Origin: a virus
IMG/VR virus record: IMGVR_UViG_3300025120_000656
Location: 1-21,651 of that record
Reading direction: 5' to 3' (one strand)
Length of the DNA: 21,651 bases
Below, one piece after another: positions 21,076 through 21,651 of the stretch (positions are counted from its first letter, which is position 1; each line of letters opens with the position of its first letter). Below the pieces are notes generated by a model that saw only the letters and a list, made by a program, of their open reading frames with translations, searched no databases and was not told where the DNA came from. Both the position numbers and the translations under genes were made by a program.

Positions 21076-21375
21076 TTAATTAAATGGGTTTATCTTTTTA
21101 TTATTTTCTATATTTAATTCTAAGAAGACAGGAGTGTTCTCACCAACGTATGCTCCTTGAACATTGTACTCAAAGTATTCTTCAGCTTCTTCTCTATCCA
21201 TACCATCACGCATAATAAGTATATCAATACATTTATCTCTATTGTAGACAGCTACTGTTTGACTAAACTGGTTACCCACACCCATGAACGCATCTTCAAA
21301 TCCATCAGCAACCAGTAGCCCTTCTTCCCATACTCCAGGAAATTCTTCCTTCAGTTTATCATTAAAAGTAATCAT
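21076..21375 (-). CDS. Conserved phage protein of unknown function (99 aa)
   Basis: A 99-residue acidic soluble protein. The pattern FEDAFMGVGNQFSQTVAVYNRDKCIDILIMRDGMDREEAEEYFEYNVQGAYVGE (from about residue 26) is given here in parts: FEDAFMGVG, YNRDKCIDIL, MDREEAEEYFEYNVQGAYVGE-like end. I recall this family in many phages, without known function. GGGGAAT precedes the ATG at 21375. It sits between two small membrane-protein genes. Confidence 0.7.
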   Translation of the reverse strand: MITFNDKLKEEFPGVWEEGLLVADGFEDAFMGVGNQFSQTVAVYNRDKCIDILIMRDGMDREEAEEYFEYNVQGAYVGENTPVFLELNIENNKKINPFN

Positions 21376-21388
21376 GTATTCCCCTTAT

Positions 21389-21640
21389 CTATTTTTTAAA
21401 AAACTTTGCCGCACTTCTTACACCAAAACTTGCCGCAACAATAACGCCAAGACTTGCAGTGTACCAGGTCGGAGCCTTATCTAAAGCTTCAAAACCTTTC
21501 ATTACAATATCAACCCCTTTCTCACCTGTAAATGAAAGTATTAATGGTATCGACCAGAGTCCTAGTATCCATTCATCTTTCCAAGAATCTTTACTGGCTT
21601 CTGCCATCGTTTGATCCCAGTCTATCTCGCCTGTTGCCAT
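21389..21640 (-). CDS. Holin-like membrane protein (83 aa)
   Basis: Two hydrophobic segments, about 24-39 (WILGLWSIPLILSF) and 58-77 (TWYTASLGVIVAASFGV), with a basic C-terminus (RSAAKFFKK), give the size and topology of small class II holins, which form inner-membrane lesions at lysis. The polar N-terminus (IDWDQTMAEASKDSWKDE) is cytoplasmic in that model. The ribosome binding site is poor (AAGACAAAG). No endolysin is visible in the window; it may lie beyond the right edge. Confidence 0.6.
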   Translation of the reverse strand: MATGEIDWDQTMAEASKDSWKDEWILGLWSIPLILSFTGEKGVDIVMKGFEALDKAPTWYTASLGVIVAASFGVRSAAKFFKK

Positions 21641-21651
21641 CTTTGTCTTAC

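Overview
This is a 21.7 kb piece of a tailed double-stranded DNA phage (Caudoviricetes), probably a podovirus-like phage from a marine or other aquatic bacterium. The evidence is a contiguous leftward packaging and head module (terminase small and large subunits, a long P22-like portal, co-chaperonin, scaffold and the start of a probable capsid protein), an AT-rich genome with tightly overlapping small genes and AAAGGG/AGGAG-type ribosome binding sites, and several small proteins that I recall from uncultured aquatic phage genomes. The host cannot be named from the sequence. There is no integrase, tRNA, rRNA, CRISPR array or insertion sequence.

Layout. (1) 1-8318, minus strand, late module, read from right to left: small terminase, a 620-bp non-coding gap with a strong G-quadruplex-like tract, a helix-turn-helix protein, a short DNA adenine methyltransferase-like protein, large terminase, portal, a 63-residue protein, a GroES-like co-chaperonin, a scaffold-like coiled-coil protein, a conserved 153-residue head-region protein, and the truncated start of a probable major structural protein. 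(2) 8319-9064, a divergent control region with tandem 11- and 12-bp repeats, a 14-bp inverted repeat, a near-consensus rightward promoter (8727-8754) and a roughly 300-nt leader with several stable hairpins. (3) 9065-10634, plus strand, a short early operon ending in an ArdC-like anti-restriction metallopeptidase and an intrinsic terminator. (4) 10683-15326, plus strand, an accessory block of overlapping small genes: many zinc-ribbon mini-proteins, two small membrane proteins, a papain-like fold candidate, and a MORN-repeat protein that is unusual for a phage. (5) 15286-17130, a primase-helicase (zinc ribbon, Toprim, DnaB/gp4-like helicase). (6) 17119-18254, minus strand, an inverted three-gene cassette: HNH nuclease, NinB/DUF1367-like protein and RusA resolvase. 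(7) 18298-20742, plus strand, a recombination operon: Cas4/AddB-like nuclease with a probable Fe-S cluster, a DUF1071 (Sak3-type) annealing protein, an SSB-like protein and a small ribbon-helix-helix candidate. (8) 20743-20871, a large hairpin between convergent operons. (9) 20872-21651, minus strand, a probable lysis-region start: two small membrane proteins (holin-like) and one conserved unknown.

How it may work together: the promoter at 8727 would first express the leader RNA, three small proteins and ArdC, to protect entering DNA from host restriction. Passage through the terminator after ArdC would open the accessory and replication genes. The recombination genes have their own promoter at 18248. 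Packaging and head genes are expressed in the opposite direction later. The most unusual points are the structured early leader, the MORN protein with an unrecognised C-terminal domain, the phage GroES homologue, the G-rich element beside terS, and the run of zinc mini-proteins.
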